This document shows, one piece after another, positions 37,677 to 46,778 of a DNA stretch of 64,000 nucleotides. The DNA is from Cyclobacterium sp. SYSU L10401 (GTDB taxonomy: Bacteria > Bacteroidota > Bacteroidia > Cytophagales > Cyclobacteriaceae). Under the pieces are notes generated by a model. It was not told the origin of the DNA. It did no database searches and saw nothing but the letters and a program-made list of their open reading frames with translations. Positions within the stretch are counted from its first letter, which is position 1. Each line of letters begins with the position of its first letter. The translations under genes and the position numbers were made by a program. The stretch lies in NCBI RefSeq assembly GCF_010993705.1, contig NZ_WOFO01000007.1, positions 124,001 to 188,000 of the forward strand, given 5' to 3'.

Positions 37677-38501
37677 ATGACTAATTTACCCTTTCGCTTT
37701 GGTGCAGAAGTTTACACCTGGTTCATGAGCAACAATGGAGAAACCTATAAAGGCCAACTGGGCCACATGATAGAGGTGATCTCAAAAGCAGGATTCAAAG
37801 GCATACAACCCATCTTTACCTGGATGGGTCCACTCGCAGATGCCGACCTCCTGGAGAAAAAACTTAAAGATGAAAACATTGAACTGGCAGCTGTTGCCCT
37901 GGCCCTGGACTGGAACGGCAGCAGGGAAACAGAGGAGGAAAAAAAGATTGCCGATGAAGCCATTAAATTATTGAAAAGATTTCCAGGTTCAGTATTGTGC
38001 ACGGTACAGATCCCTACCGGCAGGCATGACATAGTACAAAGGAGAAAAAACCTCATTGACATTGTCAATACCGTATCTTCCAGGGCAAGCGATGAGGGTG
38101 TGATAAGTAGCTTTCACCCCAATTCACCACATAGTTCTATCACCAGGACGGCTGAAGATTACCAGGTAATCCTGGAAGGACTGGATCCTAAAGTAACCGG
38201 ATGGTGTCCGGATGTAGGACATATCATCAATGGAGGAATGGACCCGCTGGAAAAAATGAAAGCCTACCGCTCTTTAATCAATCACGTTCATTACAAGGAT
38301 TGGGACGGAAATCCGGAATTTACGCTTATGGGTAACGGTAAAGTAGATTTCAACAGCATCACGCAATGGCTGAAAGACGAGAAGTTTAATGGCTGGATCA
38401 TTTGCGAAGATGAAGGCCAGGAAGCCCTGGAGGATCCGGATTTTGTCACCCTCCATGATGGCAAATGGGTATACGAATCACTCATCCCAAAACTTAAATA
38501 A
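37677..38501 (+). CDS. Sugar phosphate isomerase/epimerase family TIM barrel
   Basis: 274 residues of the xylose-isomerase-like barrel superfamily, without a signal peptide. Metal-site candidates are in SFHPNSPHSS (about 142-151), TGWCPDVGHIINGGMDP (Asp and His), NHVHYKDWDG (His) and WIICEDEGQE (Glu). The GAEVYTWFMSNNG start and FKGIQPIFTWMG resemble inosose dehydratase/isomerase (IolE, IolI) relatives. It may handle the product of the upstream epimerase. The gene sits 49 bp after its neighbour and 3 bp before the hydrolase gene, so it is almost surely in the same operon. Confidence 0.82.
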   Translation: MTNLPFRFGAEVYTWFMSNNGETYKGQLGHMIEVISKAGFKGIQPIFTWMGPLADADLLEKKLKDENIELAAVALALDWNGSRETEEEKKIADEAIKLLKRFPGSVLCTVQIPTGRHDIVQRRKNLIDIVNTVSSRASDEGVISSFHPNSPHSSITRTAEDYQVILEGLDPKVTGWCPDVGHIINGGMDPLEKMKAYRSLINHVHYKDWDGNPEFTLMGNGKVDFNSITQWLKDEKFNGWIICEDEGQEALEDPDFVTLHDGKWVYESLIPKLK

Positions 38502-38504
38502 GCC

Positions 38505-39308
38505 ATGCCAACCATACAAAACAATGGAATAAATATTTATTTTGAAGAAAAAGGTGAGGGAGAACCCTTATTACTCATCATGGGCATTACCGCTCCAGGA
38601 TCAGTGTGGGAAAAACATGTAGCCCACTGGCAAAAATCCTTCCGGTGTATACTGGTAGATAACAGGGGAGTGGGCTTATCAGACAAACCCCCAGGTCCTT
38701 ATAGTTCTGCCCAAATGGCAGATGATTGTGCCGGTTTACTCAAGCATTTAGGCATCAAACAGGCCAGGGTGGCAGGTGTCTCCATGGGTAGTATCATTGC
38801 ACAACAACTGGCCATTCGTCATCCTGAAATGGTGAGGTCCATGGTGCTTATGTGTCCATGGGCCAGGTGTGACCATACCGCAAAGGATATTTTCAGACAT
38901 ATGGTGGATTGTAAAGCCAGATTGAGACCTGAAGAATTTTCCGTTTATATTCAACTACTGATCTTTTCCAAGAGCTCCTTTGACGATCAGGAAACCTATA
39001 GCGGTATGTTGGAAGACAGGAAAAATGCAGCTGATGATCCCAACCCTCAACCCTTGATTGGCCTTGAAGGTCAGGCTGAGGCTTGCATTCACCATGATGT
39101 TTTAAATCAACTTCCCACTATACAGCATCCTGTACTAGTAACTGGTGGAGAAAAAGATGCATTTACTCCCCTTTGGATGACCAAAGAGGTGGCTGCAGCC
39201 ATTCCCAATGCCCAGCTGCATACCTACCCCAACAGTGGTCATGCTTTTCATTGGGAAAACCTGGAGGATTTTAACCAAAGGGTCCATCAGTGGTTGATGG
39301 AAAACTAA
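38505..39308 (+). CDS. Alpha/beta hydrolase
   Basis: 267-residue cytoplasmic alpha/beta hydrolase. The oxyanion region is LLLIMGITAPGSVW, followed by CILVDNRGVGLSDKPPG, the nucleophile elbow GVSMGS with Ser93, the acid in VTGGEKDAFTP and the histidine in NSGHAFHWEN. These make a complete Ser-Asp-His triad. Relatives include 3-oxoadipate enol-lactonase-like and other esterases; the substrate could be an acylated or lactone sugar, given the neighbours. The start codon lies 3 bp past the isomerase stop, suggesting tight coupling. Confidence 0.86.
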   Translation: MPTIQNNGINIYFEEKGEGEPLLLIMGITAPGSVWEKHVAHWQKSFRCILVDNRGVGLSDKPPGPYSSAQMADDCAGLLKHLGIKQARVAGVSMGSIIAQQLAIRHPEMVRSMVLMCPWARCDHTAKDIFRHMVDCKARLRPEEFSVYIQLLIFSKSSFDDQETYSGMLEDRKNAADDPNPQPLIGLEGQAEACIHHDVLNQLPTIQHPVLVTGGEKDAFTPLWMTKEVAAAIPNAQLHTYPNSGHAFHWENLEDFNQRVHQWLMEN

Positions 39309-39415
39309 TATCAGGAGCTTTAAAATAAAACCAGCTCCGAATTGATCATTTCCCCCTATCCTAAAAACAGGACAGTGCAGGACACTTTTCTTTCTCAATG
39401 CCCTAACTTTAAGGT

Positions 39416-40546
39416 ATGAATGTATCTTTTATAGTATTAGTGTTATTGAGCCCGCTCAGCAGGGAGCCCCAACCTGTTGTATTCGAAAAGCAGTTGATTG
39501 CTATGGAAAGTGCCGAGTCGGTGGGGGTTTTGGATGTAAATGGAGATGGTACCCCAGATCTTGTATCCGGCAGCTACTGGTACCAGGGACCTGAATTTAC
39601 CAAAAGATACCTTATCGGGCAAGTCAAAAGAGTGAGTGAATATTTTGATGACTTTTCTACCATTCCACTGGATGTGAATGGAGATGGTAACATGGATTAT
39701 GTGACGGGAGGATGGTTTGGTAAAACCCTTTTTTGGGTAGAAAACCCGGGAAATAATGGAGAATGGCAGCCCCACGAAATAGCCAATACCGGTAATGTAG
39801 AAACTACCAGGGCCTGGGATGTGAATGGAGATGGACACCTGGATATTGTTCCCAACACCCCTAACCAAGCCCTGGCCTACTATAGTTTAAAAAGGGATGA
39901 TAATGGTAAAGGGACCGGGGCATTTGAAAAATTCCCTGTGACTGAAAAACATGGACATGGGCTGGGTTTCGGCGACATCAATGGTGATGGCAGGGGAGAT
40001 TTCATCATTCCTGAAGGCTGGTTGGAAGCCCCTGAAGACCTGGAAAATGGCAGCTGGAAGCTTCATGAAGCTTTTCAACTGGAAGGGGCCAGTGTACCCA
40101 TCCTGGTAGTAGATGTAAACAAAGATGGATTGAATGACTTGATTGTAGGCCAGGGGCATGACTATGGCCTGCATTGGTACGAGCAAAAACGACAAGGGGA
40201 TAACATTTCTTTTACCCAACACCCCATTGACCCCTATCAGTCCCAGTACCATACCATGGAATGGGCAGATATAGACAATGATGGAGAAATGGAATTGATT
40301 ACCGGCAAAAGGTATAGGGCCCATAATGGGAATGATCCCGGAGCAAATGACCACCTTGGATTGTATTATTTCAAATGGAATGGGGAATCATTTACCAAGA
40401 ACATCATCAGCTACGGTCCTTTTGGAGAAGGCAAAGGGGCGGGCTTGTTTTTTTCCGTTGAAGATCTAAACGCAGACGGGATGCTGGATATCGTGGTGGC
40501 TGGAAAAGACGGCCTGGTGGTCTTTCACAATAAAGGAAGCAAATGA
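39416..40546 (+). CDS. Exported FG-GAP/VCBS repeat protein
   Basis: 376 residues with a short signal-like N-terminus and a seven-bladed propeller of FG-GAP/VCBS repeats. Seven calcium-loop motifs are visible: DVNGDGTPDLV, DVNGDGNMDYV, DVNGDGHLDIV, DINGDGRGDFI, DVNKDGLNDLI, DIDNDGEMELI and DLNADGMLDIV. Such proteins bind carbohydrates or other proteins outside the cell; some Bacteroidota members are fused to lyases, but no catalytic domain is seen here. It is 107 bp after the hydrolase and may be the end of that operon. A weak hairpin (AAAACCT/AGGTTTT at 40546-40575) follows the stop codon. Confidence 0.83.
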   Translation: MNVSFIVLVLLSPLSREPQPVVFEKQLIAMESAESVGVLDVNGDGTPDLVSGSYWYQGPEFTKRYLIGQVKRVSEYFDDFSTIPLDVNGDGNMDYVTGGWFGKTLFWVENPGNNGEWQPHEIANTGNVETTRAWDVNGDGHLDIVPNTPNQALAYYSLKRDDNGKGTGAFEKFPVTEKHGHGLGFGDINGDGRGDFIIPEGWLEAPEDLENGSWKLHEAFQLEGASVPILVVDVNKDGLNDLIVGQGHDYGLHWYEQKRQGDNISFTQHPIDPYQSQYHTMEWADIDNDGEMELITGKRYRAHNGNDPGANDHLGLYYFKWNGESFTKNIISYGPFGEGKGAGLFFSVEDLNADGMLDIVVAGKDGLVVFHNKGSK

Positions 40547-40701
40547 AAACCTTCAGGTAATCATGGCTAGGTTTTTCCTACAGGCTTTTACATACTTTGA
40601 TCTAGCTTTTGTCAGCAGCAAAGGTAACCAAAATTTAACTTTAAGCTTACCTGGTAAATAACCGCAAGGCTTAACTTGAGCCATCAAAAAATAGCGCAAA
40701 C

Positions 40702-42279
40702 ATGAAAAAAATAATCATTATTTGCTGGGCCCTATGTGCCAGCATCAGTCTACATGCCCAAAACGAAGTGAAAGGGTATGTTTTTGAAGACCTCAATGAA
40801 AACGGAAAAAAAGAACGAAGGGAAAAAGGACTGCCTGAAGTTGCTGTCAGCAATGGTGTGGATGTCGTTTTAACAGATGAAAAAGGAGCATATTCCCTAC
40901 CCATTGGTGAGGATAATATCATTTTTGTCATCAAGCCGGGAGGGTATGCAGTGCCAGTTGGAGATGATAATTTGCCTCATTATTACTACAATCACAAACC
41001 GAAGGGCTCCCCCCAACTCCAATACAAAGGGGTCGACCCAACCGGTCCCCTACCCAAATCGGTAGATTTTGCCTTATATCCCAAAGAAGAAGCGGAAGCA
41101 TTCACAGCCATGATCTTTGGTGACCCTCAACCCTATACGGAAAAAGAGTTGGAATTATTTGCCAAAGGAGTGGTAGAAAAAGCAAAAAATGAAGAAAACA
41201 TCAGCTTTGGTATCTCCCTGGGTGACCTGGCAGGTGATGACCTTGATCTACATCCCAAGTATGTAACTGTCATGCAGCAAACTTCCTGGCCCTGGTACAA
41301 TGTACTGGGCAACCATGACATGAATTACGATGCCAAAACAGATGCCCATTCGGATGAATCATTTGAAAGGACTTTTGGTCCTTCCGCTTATGCTTTTAAT
41401 TATGGGGAAGCACATTTCATCGTCCTGGAAGATATCCTCTACCCTGATCCCAGGGATGGTCAGGGCTACTGGGGAGGTTTCAGAGAGGACCAACTGGATT
41501 TCGTAGAAAATAATTTAAAGTACGTGGATAAGGACAGACTGGTCGTATTGTCTTTCCATATTCCCCTTTGGCATGAAAATGAAAATTCCTTCCGGGACAG
41601 TGACAGAAAGCGACTGTTTGACCTGCTAAAGGACTACCCAAACAGACTGGCCATTTCGGCCCACACCCATTTGCAAAGACACAATTTCTATACGGCCGAA
41701 GATGGATGGGAGGGAGCATCCCGCTTCCATGAATACAATGCCGGAACCACCTCAGGAGACTGGTACTCGGGACAGCTAAATGAAGAAGGCATACCCATAT
41801 CCACCATGAGAGACGGTACCCCCAAAGGATATGCCCTCTTGCGGGTTGAAGGCAATCAATACAAGATAGATTACCAGGTTATTGGTAAACCCCTGGATCA
41901 CCAAATCAAAATCTTTAATCCCAAAGTCGTAGCCAATAACAGGGGGAGTTCTTCCGGAATATTTGCCAATTTTTACATGGGAGACAAAGAAGATCTTGTG
42001 GAATATAAAATCGATAACGGCGAATGGAAACCCATGAACTGGACCGCTGCACCTGACCCCTCTTTCCTGGCAGATGTCATGGAGTGGGATTTCATGGAGA
42101 AATTGTCTCCGGGAAGAAGACCCTCAAACCCCGTAAATTCAACGCACCTCTGGAGAGGAAGTATCCCCACCAATCTGCCAATAGGTAAGCATAGGATAAC
42201 CGTCCGTGCCAAAGATATGTTTGGCCGTACTTTTACCGAGACCAGCGAATATACCATTGCTGAACCCGTCCCCTATTGA
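40702..42279 (+). CDS. Exported calcineurin-like metallophosphoesterase
   Basis: 525 residues: signal peptide (about 1-20), an Ig-like N-terminal domain (VKGYVFEDLNENGKKERREK), the metallophosphoesterase core and a beta-rich C-terminal domain. Core motifs are MIFGDPQPY (Asp141), ISLGDLAGDD (Asp175), VLGNHDMN (Asn204, His205), VVLSFHIPLW and ISAHTHLQRH. A three-domain arrangement like this is common in Bacteroidota calcineurin-like phosphoesterases. It would act on a phosphoester in the periplasm. The gap from the FG-GAP gene is 155 bp, and the gene is closed by a strong hairpin terminator. Confidence 0.87.
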   Translation: MKKIIIICWALCASISLHAQNEVKGYVFEDLNENGKKERREKGLPEVAVSNGVDVVLTDEKGAYSLPIGEDNIIFVIKPGGYAVPVGDDNLPHYYYNHKPKGSPQLQYKGVDPTGPLPKSVDFALYPKEEAEAFTAMIFGDPQPYTEKELELFAKGVVEKAKNEENISFGISLGDLAGDDLDLHPKYVTVMQQTSWPWYNVLGNHDMNYDAKTDAHSDESFERTFGPSAYAFNYGEAHFIVLEDILYPDPRDGQGYWGGFREDQLDFVENNLKYVDKDRLVVLSFHIPLWHENENSFRDSDRKRLFDLLKDYPNRLAISAHTHLQRHNFYTAEDGWEGASRFHEYNAGTTSGDWYSGQLNEEGIPISTMRDGTPKGYALLRVEGNQYKIDYQVIGKPLDHQIKIFNPKVVANNRGSSSGIFANFYMGDKEDLVEYKIDNGEWKPMNWTAAPDPSFLADVMEWDFMEKLSPGRRPSNPVNSTHLWRGSIPTNLPIGKHRITVRAKDMFGRTFTETSEYTIAEPVPY

Positions 42280-42295
42280 AACCACCCACCTGGAA

Positions 42296-42334
42296 AAGCG
42301 GCTACTCCCCTTGTTGGGGTAGCCGCTTTTTTTT
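42296..42334 (+). terminator. Strong terminator after the metallophosphoesterase
   Basis: AGCGGCTAC followed by CCCC pairs with GGGG and GTAGCCGCT, with a one-base bulge, then eight T. Confidence 0.85.
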
Positions 42335-42396
42335 CGGATTGAATAATTGCCTGAAACCTACCTTGGATCCCGGTAAGTCGGCCTCTGGATGCCATG

Positions 42397-43557
42397 TCAT
42401 TTGATGCCATACCCGGCCAACTCTTCGTCAATCAGTTGGTTCCATCGTTCCTGAGCCCTTGCATTCAATCCATGGGCGGTCTCCCGATCGTACTGTTCCT
42501 GCATTTTGTTCATTTCCCGGTAGGCCTCCAGGTAATGAAAGGATACTTTTCTATCATAATTATGAGGCTGAAGATCCATGTTCGACACCTTTTCCTTTAA
42601 CCGTTCCATGATAATCCTGGCGATATCAAAATGTCTTTGTTCGTGGTTGAGACCGTAACTGTTGTTGGTGCCCTTTACCCAGGAGGAACTTTTCAACATA
42701 TAGGTCTTGAAAACCAGGTCAACAATTACCTCCCCTTCTTCAATCCAACTGTTGCCTTCATACGAAATACTTGCAAAAATAGAAGCCGCATAATTGTTGA
42801 ACCTTGGCCTGCCGGTAAAGTCCTCCCAGGTAAGCGGTCTTTTGGGGTTATAGAAAACAGTGTCATCCTGGTTATCCTCCCGGTAATCCCTGATCTTAAT
42901 GGTTACATCACTGGCCAGCTTGATGTCCTCAGTCGCCTCCCTTTCCATCCAATCATTGAAATAATTCAACGAATTGTTGATTGATTTTCGCAAAACAGGC
43001 TCAATTACAGAAAACTGCCTCACCCCTCTTTTGTAGCTGACCCCACCCTGAAAATCCAGTAAATGAACCAATTCATCTTCCCTTTCCAGTTCAAATGAAA
43101 AGTCCAGGTATACTTCACCCTCCACCAAACCACTTTTGGAATCCGTCAATACCTCAATTATTTTCATGTCCCTGATTCGGATCACGACGGGCCTGAGGCT
43201 CTGGTCTCTGGGCAAAGCTCCGAAGACATACTTCTCAACTGCCGAAATTGCGCCTCCTTCCAGGTCCACTGTTTCCAATTGGCTTCCGCTACTGATGTTT
43301 CGCACTAAAAATGCCACCGGAGATCGGTCTGTTCTATCGTCAATTACCCCCTTGATATGGAATTCCTTTGGTACAAATAGCTGGGAAAATACCCGGAGGG
43401 AAATCGGGTCAATACTTTGCGGCAAAGGGGAAGCAAAGACCGGATTCAAAACCAAAAGGAAGCAAGCGACAAGCATGAAAAAAGGATTCCTTTTCCTGTG
43501 AAATTGTTGCACTATTAAATCCCTGGTTTCCATAGTAAACTGATCCTCATTTGCCAT
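42397..43557 (-). CDS. DUF922-like protein with HExxH-type motif
   Basis: About 386 residues with an N-terminal hydrophobic leader (FFMLVACFLLVLN). The N-terminal two thirds (residues 40-210) are unlike any family I recognise. The C-terminal part resembles DUF922: RPLTWEDFTGRP, AASIFASISYEG, then SSWVKGTNNSYGLNHEQRHFD, where HEQRH is a zinc-type HExxH motif, followed by a helix with IIMERLKEKV. It may be a zinc peptidase of the envelope. The frame opens at a TTG at 43575; ATG codons are at 43557 and 43533 and I use the first. Its neighbours give no function. Confidence 0.65.
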   Translation of the reverse strand: MANEDQFTMETRDLIVQQFHRKRNPFFMLVACFLLVLNPVFASPLPQSIDPISLRVFSQLFVPKEFHIKGVIDDRTDRSPVAFLVRNISSGSQLETVDLEGGAISAVEKYVFGALPRDQSLRPVVIRIRDMKIIEVLTDSKSGLVEGEVYLDFSFELEREDELVHLLDFQGGVSYKRGVRQFSVIEPVLRKSINNSLNYFNDWMEREATEDIKLASDVTIKIRDYREDNQDDTVFYNPKRPLTWEDFTGRPRFNNYAASIFASISYEGNSWIEEGEVIVDLVFKTYMLKSSSWVKGTNNSYGLNHEQRHFDIARIIMERLKEKVSNMDLQPHNYDRKVSFHYLEAYREMNKMQEQYDRETAHGLNARAQERWNQLIDEELAGYGIK

Positions 43558-43591
43558 AACGGCATTTTTGATCAACTGGTTCTGAACAAGG

Positions 43592-44703
43592 TCAGGGCAT
43601 TTTTATGCCAGTAGCCTGTGCTACAACTTTCAGGTCCCTGACTACCTCCATTTGAAGCGGGATTCCATACCTCATTCTCTCCTGGTAGGCCCGCCACTCC
43701 GGATCTCCGGGGATGAGTACTTCTGACTCTCCCGGAAGTGGAACGGCCGCCCTAAGGGTGCGGATCCACGCATCCATCTGTTCTTTAAACTCCTGCAGCT
43801 CCCTGAATCCATCTACATCCCAGGCAGAAAAAAAATGTCCAATACCTTTTCCCACTTGTTTATCCGACCTGCAGTGTCGATGGCAAAAGGAATGGCAAAG
43901 GGACCCCAATTGGCCCCACTTAAAACGGCGCTTAAAATATCAACCATACCGGCCAGGCAATAGCCCTTATGCCCTGAACCATCCTTGTTGCTTCCCAAAG
44001 GCAATAAAGCTCCCCCATTCATCATCCTTTCAGGGTCTTCGGTGCCTTGGCCATTTTCATCCAGACACCAGCCTAAGGGTACTTTTTTACCAGCTCGTTT
44101 GGCAATTTCCACCTTTCCATAGGCCACCGTACTGCTGGCAAAGTCCATCAGTACCACCGGTTCGCTACCGGTTGGAAATGCCATGGCCACCGGATTGGTA
44201 CCGAGCATTTTCTCCTTTCCATTAAAGGCAGCCACCCCCTTACTGGTATTGGTCATCGACATGCCTATAAAATCGTGTTTTACCGCCATCAGGGGATAAT
44301 ACCCTGCGGCTCCAAAATGATTGGTATGACAAACAGCTACGGATCCGGAACCATAATCCCGGGCTTTTTCAATGGCTATCTGCATGCATTTTGGCCCGAT
44401 AACCAGGCCTAAGCCATTGTCTCCATCTACCGTTACCACCGCATGTTTTTCCCGTATCCGCTTCAGTTTGGGCCTGGGATTGATTTTCCCTGCCTGCAGC
44501 AATCCCACGTATGTTTTTAGCCTGGCGACTCCATGCGAATCGATCCCATGTTCATCACTATAGGCCAACACATCAGTAGCCAGCAGGGCATCTTCCTCAG
44601 GAATATCAAAATACATGAATACCCCGACCATAAACTCTCTTAAGGCTTGTGCTTCAAATAATACGCTTTTGTCCCCCATTGACGATCCCATAAAACAAAA
44701 CAT
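43592..44703 (-). pseudogene. Ldh-family (malate/L-lactate/ureidoglycolate) dehydrogenase, frameshifted
   Basis: NAD(P)-dependent 2-hydroxyacid dehydrogenase of the type-2 malate/L-lactate family. The upstream frame (from 44703, ATG; other starts at 44691 and 44679) holds YSDEHGIDSHGVARLKTYV, HTNHFGAAGYYPLMAV and GSNKDGSGHKGYCLAG. After GRINK it leaves the family frame and stops. The other frame continues with VGKGIGHFFSAWDVDGFREL to the stop at 43592. Adding one A to the AAA at about 43859 restores a 370-residue product of normal length. It is either inactive, or the lesion is a base-call error. Confidence 0.85.
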
Positions 44704-44771
44704 CCAGCAAACCCTTTAAAAGTAAGCTGGATGCGGTGAAAATAAATTACAAACTACTGCAACCCGGCTTA

Positions 44772-45404
44772 TCAGGGTAGTGGCTTGATCATGATATCCT
44801 TGTAATAAATGACGCTTTTCGGGTCATGTGCCTGTATGGCGATGGTCCCGCTACTCAACTTTTTGGGGCTATCTCCAATCGCTTCCCTATCCTGAGACTC
44901 GGTAAACTCATTGACCACTTCACCATTCACCTTAATGGTTACATTTTCTCCATTAACAATGATGTGTTTGGTGTACCACTCTTCGTCTGAAACGAAGGTA
45001 TCCCTCACGTCTTTAAAACTGTATACACTACCGGTTTTTCTCCAGTCCCCATGACTTTGGTTCACCTGGATTTCATATCCTTTTTCCGGCCAGCCGTCTT
45101 CCTGGAATTCAGTATGGATAAAGACACCCGAATTGGCACTGGGCATGGTTTTGATTTGCATTTTCAGTTCAAAGTTCTTGAAATCATGATTCTGCACCTT
45201 ACCTGTATAAAACATATGGGCTCTGGGGCCATCAATTTTAATGACACCATCGGCAATGGTAAAAGAGTCCGGATTCTCACTAATGGTCCAGCCTTTGAAG
45301 GATTTACCATTGAATAACTTGATCCAACCGTCTTTATCTGCTTTCTGAGCAGAAACCGAGAAAGATACAAAGGCACATAAAGCTACTATTATGATTTTTT
45401 TCAT
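44772..45404 (-). CDS. Exported DUF1080 (3-keto-disaccharide hydrolase/lyase-type) protein
   Basis: 210 residues, signal peptide ending VSFSVSAQ, then a concanavalin-like jelly roll typical of DUF1080: WIKLFNGKSFKGWTISENP, FELKMQIKTMPSANSGVFIH, GYEIQVNQSHG and the C-terminal TIAIQAHDPKSVIYYKDI. This family, now called 3-keto-disaccharide hydrolase, acts in the C3-oxidation route of glycoside breakdown with Gfo/Idh/MocA oxidoreductases and TIM-barrel lyases. Such partners occur at 12.9-16.3 kb. Here it is a single gene, the start being the ATG at 45404 next to an upstream TTG. Confidence 0.85.
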   Translation of the reverse strand: MKKIIIVALCAFVSFSVSAQKADKDGWIKLFNGKSFKGWTISENPDSFTIADGVIKIDGPRAHMFYTGKVQNHDFKNFELKMQIKTMPSANSGVFIHTEFQEDGWPEKGYEIQVNQSHGDWRKTGSVYSFKDVRDTFVSDEEWYTKHIIVNGENVTIKVNGEVVNEFTESQDREAIGDSPKKLSSGTIAIQAHDPKSVIYYKDIMIKPLP

Positions 45405-45702
45405 CAAATTATTTTTGGTTAATTATTGCTTGGCTGAAATTAATACAATTAAAGGGATAATTCAAAAAAGAAAATAGAATCCATTTTCGGATTTTATTTT
45501 ACTCAAAAAAACCCAAATATTATGGCTATTTAATTGTAAATATAAAAATTATTTCTGCTTTGCCCGGTAATTTTAAGGCAGTTTAAAATTTAAATCTTCT
45601 TCCTGCCCATATCTCTGGATTCAAATCGCACAAATAAAAAATAATAGATTTTTGATTTAAGAATTGTCACTGTATTTTAGGGAAATTTTTAACAGAATTG
45701 TT

Positions 45703-46086
45703 ATGAGCCAGGAAGAAAAAACCAGTTATTCCAAGGAGGAACTTCAGGAATTTGAAGTGCTAATCAATGAAAAACTTGCCGTAGCCAAAGAGGAGCTTTT
45801 GCAACTTAAAAGGTCACTTAGCAAACAAAATGACAGTGGGACAGACAACACCGCATCTACTTCCAAAATTCTGGAAGATGGAGCCGATACCCTGGAGCGG
45901 GAAAACCTAAGCCAACTGGCTGCACGGCAACAAAAGTTTATCATCAACCTTGAAAATGCGTTGAGAAGAATCAAGAACGGCACCTATGGCGTCTGTGTGG
46001 ATACAGGCAAGCTGATCAGTAAAGAAAGACTACGTGCGGTGCCTCATACCATGCACAGCATCGAAGCCAAAATGGCCAAAAAATAA
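45703..46086 (+). CDS. TraR/DksA family regulator lacking most zinc cysteines
   Basis: 127-residue protein with a long coiled-coil N-terminal region (KEELQEFEVLINEKLAVAKE) and a C-terminal segment AALRRIKNGTYGVCVDTGKL-like ending in AVPHTMHSIEAKMAKK. In DksA this end is a CxxC...CxxC zinc finger; here only one cysteine is left (YGVC), as in several Bacteroidota members. It may still bind RNA polymerase through its coiled coil. The start is the ATG at 45703; upstream, the frame reaches 45664. It is followed after two bases by scpB on the same strand, so they are likely cotranscribed. Confidence 0.85.
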   Translation: MSQEEKTSYSKEELQEFEVLINEKLAVAKEELLQLKRSLSKQNDSGTDNTASTSKILEDGADTLERENLSQLAARQQKFIINLENALRRIKNGTYGVCVDTGKLISKERLRAVPHTMHSIEAKMAKK

Positions 46087-46088
46087 AC

Positions 46089-46649
46089 TTGGATTTTTTA
46101 CACCGACATATTGAAGCTTTGGTATTTTGCTCCACTGAGCCCCTGGGTCTGGCGGAGATACAAAAATGCCTGAATGAAATGTTTGAATCTGAGGTGCCGC
46201 TGGAGCATCTGGAAAAGGCAGTCGCTGAGTTGCAACAGAAATTCCAGGCAGATGAACATGCCTTCAGCCTGGAAGAAATAGCCGGAGGTTACCAGTTTTT
46301 AACCAAACCCGCCTACCAAAGCAGCATTTCCATCCTCCAAAAGCACCAATCACAGAAAAGATTATCTACAGCACAGCTTGAAACCTTGTCTATCATTGCC
46401 TACAAACAACCGGTAACAAAATCTGAAATTGAACAAATCAGGGGGGTGAATTGCGACTATTCGGTGCAGAAACTGTTGGAAAAATCCCTGGTTGCCATCA
46501 AAGGTAAATCTGAGGGGATCGGCAGGCCCATGCTGTATGGGACGAGTCCCAAATTCATGGAATACTTTGGCATCAATGATTTGAGTGAATTACCTCAACC
46601 CAAAGATTTTAAAACAGAAGAAAATGAGATCGGCAATCAAAATGATTGA
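46089..46649 (+). CDS. scpB: Segregation and condensation protein B
   Basis: ScpB subunit that joins ScpA and SMC in chromosome condensation, 186 residues. It has two winged helices, with the typical start LHRHIEALVFCSTEPLGLAEI, the segment LSTAQLETLSIIAYKQPVTKSEIEQIRGVNCDYSVQ and GRPMLYGTSPKFMEYFGI near the end. Start is a TTG at 46089, two bases after the dksA-like stop; no ATG occurs until well inside the first helix, so TTG is likely used. A promoter-like TAATTTTG lies downstream for the next gene. Confidence 0.92.
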   Translation: MDFLHRHIEALVFCSTEPLGLAEIQKCLNEMFESEVPLEHLEKAVAELQQKFQADEHAFSLEEIAGGYQFLTKPAYQSSISILQKHQSQKRLSTAQLETLSIIAYKQPVTKSEIEQIRGVNCDYSVQKLLEKSLVAIKGKSEGIGRPMLYGTSPKFMEYFGINDLSELPQPKDFKTEENEIGNQND

Positions 46650-46662
46650 ATTTAAACCGATT

Positions 46663-46696
46663 TTTGCAATTATCCCGGATAAATAGACTAATTTTG
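46663..46696 (+). promoter_or_regulatory. Bacteroidota-type promoter for the pseudouridine synthase gene
   Basis: TTTG at 46663-46666 and TAATTTTG at 46689-46696 match the -33 and -7 consensus of this phylum, with 22 bp between them. The expected transcript starts near 46703, about 75 bp before the chosen ATG. Confidence 0.6.
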
Positions 46697-46778
46697 CAGC
46701 CGCATTGAACGAAGGCAATTCCTTCATTTCAAGGTTTTTACCTACAATTTGAAAATACAGCAGAGATGCTGCAAACTT

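Noticed and set aside
39443-40354. Long frames of 141 and 155 codons opposite the FG-GAP gene
   Set aside because: They come from the repeated calcium-loop codons read backwards; the sense strand has clear FG-GAP repeats.
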